Source: Candidatus Cryptobacteroides excrementipullorum (GTDB lineage: Bacteria; Bacteroidota; Bacteroidia; Bacteroidales; UBA932). From it: 38,502 nt of DNA. Under the pieces are notes generated by a model. The model saw only the letters and a list, made by a program, of their open reading frames with translations, had not been told where the DNA came from and did not search any database. The stretch covers positions 1 through 38,502 of the forward strand of contig JADILZ010000042.1 of NCBI GenBank assembly GCA_017695065.1, read 5' to 3'. Shown here one piece after another: positions 34,496 to 38,502 of this stretch; position 1 is the first letter of the stretch; each line of letters begins with the position of its first letter. The translations under genes were made by a program, and so were the position numbers.

Positions 34496-35536
34496 ATGAG
34501 ACACACATTATTAAAAACAATGACGGCATTTTGTACTATTTTTATGATAGCATGCTGTACCGAAAAACCTTCCTCTACCGAAAACACCGGAGACACTGGA
34601 GATCCTGAGACTCCCGTAGAAGAGCCTGGAGACTATCCCCATGGCGTCAGTGTAGAAGAATTCAGAGATGATTTCCAAGACGGGACTTACTGTAGCGGAT
34701 TTATTGCCACTGTAGATTTCAATGAAAATCCTGACTTGAAATTCAACGTCAGCTACAATGTCCCGAAAAAGACACCATCTGAAATATATGATAATTTCAG
34801 ATCTGACACAGAAGAGCCCGCCATAGTGATAAACGGAGGCTATTTTGCCGGCACGACATCTATGAGCCTCGCCGTTATAGACGGAAGCGCCAGATGCAAC
34901 AATGCTACATCAATCAACTGGCCCAATGACGAACAGTACCAGTGTACTGTATACCCAGTCCGTTCCGCCATAGGACAGATGGACGACGGTTCTTTCGAAA
35001 TACAGTGGACATACTGCGTGGACCAATCATCCCGTAAACAGACAGCATTTCCGTCTGCTCTTGACAACGACGAACAGACACAGACATTCATGAAAGAGCC
35101 CCCTACCGCAGAAGCTTACAATGGCATTCCGTGGAATCCGGAAGAAGCAGTCGGGGGCGGGCCGCGTATCGTCCAGAAGGGACAGAATGTAGCTGAAGAA
35201 AATTACTGGGCCGAAGTTCTTGACAGCGGCGGCACTGCCGGTCTGTCCCGCCAGCCAAGGACAGGTATAGGATACACGGAAGACGGCAAGCTCATAATGA
35301 TAGTCTGTGACGGACGCGGAATGAACGGAAGTTCAGGATTCACACTCAGCGAGCTCGCGGAAAAGTTCATCACCCTTGGAGCCGTTGATGCGATGAATCT
35401 TGACGGAGGAGGCTCTTCCGCCATGGTGGGCAAGGACGGCACCGTCCTGAACAGGCCGAGCGATTCCGGCAACAGCGCTGAAATAGTGGAACGCAAGATT
35501 GTCACAGCCATTGTAATCACCGAGATGCAGAAATAA
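34496..35536 (+). CDS. Phosphodiester glycosidase family lipoprotein (NAGPA domain)
   Basis: A 346-residue lipoprotein (lipobox MIAC, C20). The catalytic-type domain contains AIVINGGYF, EAVGGGPRIVQKG, RQPRTGIGYTEDGKLIMIVC, and MNLDGGGSSAMV (D303), the hallmark order of the NAGPA family. The founding mammalian enzyme removes GlcNAc from a GlcNAc-1-phospho-6-mannose diester. Bacterial members are thought to act on sugar-1-phosphodiesters. It is divergent from susC, so it likely belongs functionally to the PUL. Confidence 0.9.
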   Translation: MRHTLLKTMTAFCTIFMIACCTEKPSSTENTGDTGDPETPVEEPGDYPHGVSVEEFRDDFQDGTYCSGFIATVDFNENPDLKFNVSYNVPKKTPSEIYDNFRSDTEEPAIVINGGYFAGTTSMSLAVIDGSARCNNATSINWPNDEQYQCTVYPVRSAIGQMDDGSFEIQWTYCVDQSSRKQTAFPSALDNDEQTQTFMKEPPTAEAYNGIPWNPEEAVGGGPRIVQKGQNVAEENYWAEVLDSGGTAGLSRQPRTGIGYTEDGKLIMIVCDGRGMNGSSGFTLSELAEKFITLGAVDAMNLDGGGSSAMVGKDGTVLNRPSDSGNSAEIVERKIVTAIVITEMQK

Positions 35537-35765
35537 AACACGGACTGAACACCAGCACTCCTCCCTGATCGGGTAAGACACCTGCAGGAGAGGAGTGCAT
35601 TTTTATATCAAAATCGAAACAGTGAGCCCTGAACGAAAGCGAAAGCGTCTCAGGGAAAGACCGCACATATTCTATATCATCGAATACCATAACGGATGCC
35701 GTATTCCTACGGCACCCGTCAATTACAAACAACAGCACTATTACGAAAAACAATATCCTTTTCAT
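35517..35765 (-). pseudogene. Truncated beta-propeller lipoprotein, N-terminal fragment
   Basis: An 82-codon frame. MKRILFFVIVLLFVIDGCRR is a lipoprotein signal (C18), and FDDIEYVRSFPETLSLSF resembles the opening of TolB-like 6-bladed beta-propeller lipoproteins. The similarity stops near 35610; the rest reads through the terminator of the convergent NAGPA gene and overlaps its last 20 bp, so the frame end is probably accidental. It follows the intact propeller gene by 4 bp. A real short lipoprotein cannot be excluded. Confidence 0.5.
35555..35604 (+). terminator. Terminator after the NAGPA gene
   Basis: GCACTCCTC (35555-35563) pairs with GAGGAGTGC (35590-35598) around a 26-nt loop, followed by ATTTTT. 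It starts 18 bp past the stop codon. Confidence 0.75.
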
Positions 35766-35769
35766 AGCC

Positions 35770-36798
35770 TCACTGGATCACAAGCCTGTTTAGGGTATAG
35801 ATATCATTACCGTCTTTTACATCATGCCTGATAAAATACACATTATCTTCCCAATGGCCGAAAAGCTCTAATGTCCCGATTGAATCATAACTATAACTTG
35901 CGATATGCACATTCCTCTTTCCTGTATCATAAAGACTTATGGCCGTATCAGAAAAGTCATTTTTCTCTCCTTCTAATTTCCCTGTGCCTTCCTTCGTCAG
36001 AACATAAAATCCTTTCCGGCTCGGACTTAAAAACAGAGTCTGGGAATTTTCACGCAATTCCGCTCTTGCCGTAGTACGGTCTTCTACCATCAGGTCATAA
36101 TACAAGCCGTCATCAACGACAAATGTATCTGACAGAAAACTACACTTTTCCTTCAATTCATCCGCGCTTATTTCATAATCCATCACCGAAAGTCTATCTT
36201 TAGGCATAAAATAAAAATTATCCCCCTCTATCAGCATAGGGTATGAAGTAATAAAGGCAATCAGGAACTGGTGCTCTGATGTGGATTTCAGCAATGTCTT
36301 TTTCACCGCCTGCGTATTTTTATCATACACATCAATGACATTATCAAACCGCCTGCCCGCCGTGTATATGAAAAGCTCATCATCTGTAGGTGTGAAATCC
36401 GAAACTGCCGAAGGGTAACGGTACTCCGCTCCCGGCTGACCGTCAAGAGACCATGTGACGAATTTCAATGACATCGGACACCATATATAAACCGAATCTC
36501 CAAAGCACCGGGCTATCGACGGCATATTGTACTCACTTTTAGCACGACCAGTCCTGCCTATCCGGGAAATCTGGTTCCCGTCAGTGCCATACAGATACAC
36601 CCCGTTACGGTCCGATATGACGAATCTGTCTTCCCCGACCATCGAAAAGGATACAGGTGTCTTGATAAGGGCAAGATTTTCCCCCAACCTACATATCTCC
36701 TCGGTTTCCGCATCCGTCGTTTCTATCGGACCATGACTGTTTGAAGAGCAGGATATTAACCCAAACATTAACCACAACAAGTAAATATTTCTTTTCAT
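35770..36798 (-). CDS. TolB-like 6-bladed beta-propeller lipoprotein
   Basis: A 342-residue lipoprotein (lipobox GLISC, C17). Repeated strands such as FVISDRNGVYLYGTDGNQIS, RIGRTGRAKSEYNMPSIARC and FLSPSRKGFYVLTKEGTGKL fit the Bacteroidota 6-bladed propeller family (TolB_like). The function of the family is unknown; members are thought to be surface-exposed. The GC content is lower than that of the PUL genes. It is in a cluster with two truncated relatives. Confidence 0.75.
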   Translation of the reverse strand: MKRNIYLLWLMFGLISCSSNSHGPIETTDAETEEICRLGENLALIKTPVSFSMVGEDRFVISDRNGVYLYGTDGNQISRIGRTGRAKSEYNMPSIARCFGDSVYIWCPMSLKFVTWSLDGQPGAEYRYPSAVSDFTPTDDELFIYTAGRRFDNVIDVYDKNTQAVKKTLLKSTSEHQFLIAFITSYPMLIEGDNFYFMPKDRLSVMDYEISADELKEKCSFLSDTFVVDDGLYYDLMVEDRTTARAELRENSQTLFLSPSRKGFYVLTKEGTGKLEGEKNDFSDTAISLYDTGKRNVHIASYSYDSIGTLELFGHWEDNVYFIRHDVKDGNDIYTLNRLVIQ

Positions 36799-36865
36799 TT
36801 CTCAAATTTTAAACACAGGTTCTATCTTTAATTGCTTAAAGATAAAACTGCAAAACAATAACTAC

Positions 36866-37075
36866 TTAATAGACAAATGCAAATTCATCGTTGTTGATTT
36901 CAAATAAATCCAACGAATCGAGAACTTGCCGTTCCTTGTTGATGTGATTAATATACTCTTTCAGTTCCCTGGCATTGGTTTTTAGCTTTTTTATTTCTTT
37001 TACATCACAGCAACACGAACATATATTGATTAAAATCAAAGTATATGCAGTAATTGTTATTAATCTTAAATTCAT
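36866..37075 (-). CDS. Small predicted lipoprotein with coiled-coil tail
   Basis: A 69-residue frame from ATG 37075. A hydrophobic N-terminus with a cysteine cluster (LILINICSCCCD) looks like a lipoprotein signal, followed by a charged, helix-prone segment (VKEIKKLKTNARELKEYINH). No family recognised. It sits just upstream of the propeller lipoprotein gene on the same strand, 67 bp apart, in the position small secreted peptides often take in such clusters. Real expression is uncertain. Confidence 0.5.
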   Translation of the reverse strand: MNLRLITITAYTLILINICSCCCDVKEIKKLKTNARELKEYINHINKERQVLDSLDLFEINNDEFAFVY

Positions 37076-37132
37076 TTTTATCACCCTGCCTCAAAGTTTA
37101 TTTATTTTAAAACATTCAAAAAACAGATTATT

Positions 37133-37672
37133 CTACTTTTTACTGAGCTTCCATAATATTATGCCTTCTTCATTGAATCCCCTCCCATAAAAAACATCCT
37201 TATCTACAGATTTTGAAATCGTCTTGATATACTCAGGCGAATGGTAGATTTTTCCTATGTCCCCGTTCCAGTTTATCTCTATTATCCAAGAATCAAAATC
37301 GCGAAGCGGCTTATCTTCAGTAAAATAATCTCCGACATATGACAGATAAATACTATCTTCATCAATGCAATAACCCATATATGAATATGGAACGGTCTTA
37401 TTGAAAATTATATCACTGTTCGTATTAAAGCGATATGACGGTGTCAATTTATCTGGTCCGCTAATTTTCAATATAGGATTCAGACCTGAGTCATAAAACT
37501 CTATTTCACTTTTAAAACATGAAGCAAATATGACCCTATCCCTGTTGACATCCGGAATAATGACACCTTGTGATACATTGTAGGCATAATATAATTTGCC
37601 GTTCAGTGTCAGGTACGGATCTTTATCGCTTTCCAAAACGATGAATCGCGGTTGTCTGTTGTCTATTTTCAT
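37133..37672 (-). CDS. Beta-propeller protein, C-terminal half only
   Basis: A 179-residue frame without signal peptide. It reads like the last blades of a TolB-like propeller lipoprotein (GVIIPDVNRDRVIFASCFKS; DSIYLSYVGDYFTED; IIEINWNGDIGKIYHSPEYI). Full members have about 340-380 residues and a lipobox, so the N-terminal half is missing. The upstream DNA (37673-37745) contains the promoter of the divergent ATPase gene, placing the break close to 37672. Probably a decayed gene. Confidence 0.55.
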   Translation of the reverse strand: MKIDNRQPRFIVLESDKDPYLTLNGKLYYAYNVSQGVIIPDVNRDRVIFASCFKSEIEFYDSGLNPILKISGPDKLTPSYRFNTNSDIIFNKTVPYSYMGYCIDEDSIYLSYVGDYFTEDKPLRDFDSWIIEINWNGDIGKIYHSPEYIKTISKSVDKDVFYGRGFNEEGIILWKLSKK

Positions 37673-37712
37673 ACTTTTGTAGCAACAATTTATGTAATTA
37701 CATTTTATGTGT

Positions 37713-37720
37713 TATATTTG
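37713..37720 (+). promoter_or_regulatory. Predicted -7 box of the ATPase gene
   Basis: TATATTTG matches TAnnTTTG, 25 bp before the ATG at 37746. Confidence 0.5.
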
Positions 37721-37745
37721 TAGGGCAAATCAAGAATAGAGCGTC

Positions 37746-38502
37746 ATGGAAACCCCGTTTATATTTGGAAAGATTGCTACCGAAAAGAATTTCACCGACC
37801 GTGAGAAGGAAACAGCCGACCTGGTCCAGAACTTCACATCGCTAATCAACACGATTATCATATCCCCTCGTCGCTGGGGGAAAAGCTCTCTTGTAAACAA
37901 GGCCGCAAAGTTGGCGATGGCGCAGGACAGCGATCTCCGTATCTGCCATATCGACCTTTTCAATGTGCGTAACGAGGAGCATTTCTATTCGCTGCTCGCC
38001 CAGAAGATCATCGCCGCCACTTCCACAAAATGGGAGGAGGCAATCGAGAGCGCGAAGAGTTTCTTTTCGCATCTTGTCCCCAAGATTTCAATCGGGACAG
38101 ACCCGACTAACGAGGTTTCAATCGAATTTGATTGGGAAGAAGTAAAACGCAACCCTGACGAAGTGCTCGACCTTGCCGAAAAAATCGCCAGGAAAAAGGG
38201 TCTGAAAATCGTTATCTGCATAGATGAGTTCCAGAATATCGCGGAATTTACCGATCCAGATTATTTCCAGAAAAAATTGCGTTCACATTGGCAGCTGCAC
38301 CAGAGCGTAGCCTATTGTCTATACGGCAGCAAGCGCCACATGATGATGGAAGTGTTCACCGACTCGTCCAAACCATTCTACAAGTTCGGCAATCTGATGT
38401 TTCTCAATAAGATTGACACACCTTACCTTGTGGAATTTTTCAAGAGTCGTTTCGCTGATACCGGCAAGGAAATCGACAATGAAGCAAGCTATTTGATTGC
38501 AA
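37746..38502 (+). CDS. AAA-type ATPase (ATPase_2-like), N-terminal part, cut by window edge
   Basis: An open frame of 252 codons runs off the right end. METPFIFGKIATEKNFTDRE is the typical opening of the Bacteroidota family of archaeal-type ATPases. The P-loop is IISPRRWGKSS, a variant Walker A, and the Walker B is IVICIDEFQNI. Further on, AYCLYGSKRHMMMEVF and FYKFGNLMFLNKI match the sensor region of this family. The role of such stand-alone ATPases is unclear; they are often found near mobile or accessory DNA. The 3' part is outside the window. Confidence 0.8.
   Translation, partial: METPFIFGKIATEKNFTDREKETADLVQNFTSLINTIIISPRRWGKSSLVNKAAKLAMAQDSDLRICHIDLFNVRNEEHFYSLLAQKIIAATSTKWEEAIESAKSFFSHLVPKISIGTDPTNEVSIEFDWEEVKRNPDEVLDLAEKIARKKGLKIVICIDEFQNIAEFTDPDYFQKKLRSHWQLHQSVAYCLYGSKRHMMMEVFTDSSKPFYKFGNLMFLNKIDTPYLVEFFKSRFADTGKEIDNEASYLIA

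Overview
The window looks like a chromosomal segment from a member of the Bacteroidota, most likely Bacteroidales. It carries a SusC/SusD glycan-uptake pair, a GH97 enzyme, DUF5018 and TolB-like beta-propeller lipoproteins, and many lipobox signal peptides. Several promoters have the Bacteroidota form TTTG / about 19 bp / TAnnTTTG, and ribosome-binding purine tracts are absent. The moderately high GC of most coding regions would fit Alistipes-like or uncultured gut Bacteroidales, but genus cannot be decided from the sequence alone.

Layout. 1-208: start of a helix-turn-helix transposase-type protein cut by the window edge (minus). 519-4211: a solitary 1230-residue RecQ-like helicase with large uncharacterised flanking regions. 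4222-5466: a DUF418 membrane protein (minus). 5657-8547: a cysteine-rich AraC regulator, a secreted alpha/beta-hydrolase and a convergent LysR regulator. 8552-8880: a frameshifted remnant of a PD-(D/E)XK nuclease-family transposase. 9039-11852: a secreted M16 metallopeptidase ending in a strong terminator. 11928-12098: a short 2x[4Fe-4S] ferredoxin with a near-perfect promoter. 12277-14514: a DUF1573 protein and a putative 10-TM manganese/heavy-metal exporter. 14511-20031: carbohydrate genes: sialidase, N-acylglucosamine 2-epimerase, GxDLY-type SGNH esterase (all minus) and a divergent CE2-type esterase.

20142-34329 is one minus-strand polysaccharide utilisation locus (PUL) of nine genes in transcriptional order: susC, susD, two DUF5018-type lipoprotein genes, three tandem paralogs of a GHL10-like glycosidase, a GH97 enzyme of the retaining (alpha-galactosidase-like) type, and a calcineurin-like phosphoesterase. 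Three junctions overlap by 4-8 bp, and a 14-bp hairpin separates the binding/uptake genes from the enzyme genes. A phosphodiester glycosidase (NAGPA domain) is transcribed divergently from susC. The pairing of a 1-phosphodiester glycosidase and a phosphoesterase with glycosidases suggests, as inference only, that this locus handles a phosphate-bridged glycan.

35517-37672 is a lower-GC patch with one intact and two truncated beta-propeller lipoprotein genes plus a tiny lipoprotein gene. The window ends inside an AAA-type ATPase gene (37746 onward). No rRNA, tRNA, CRISPR array or complete insertion sequence was found.
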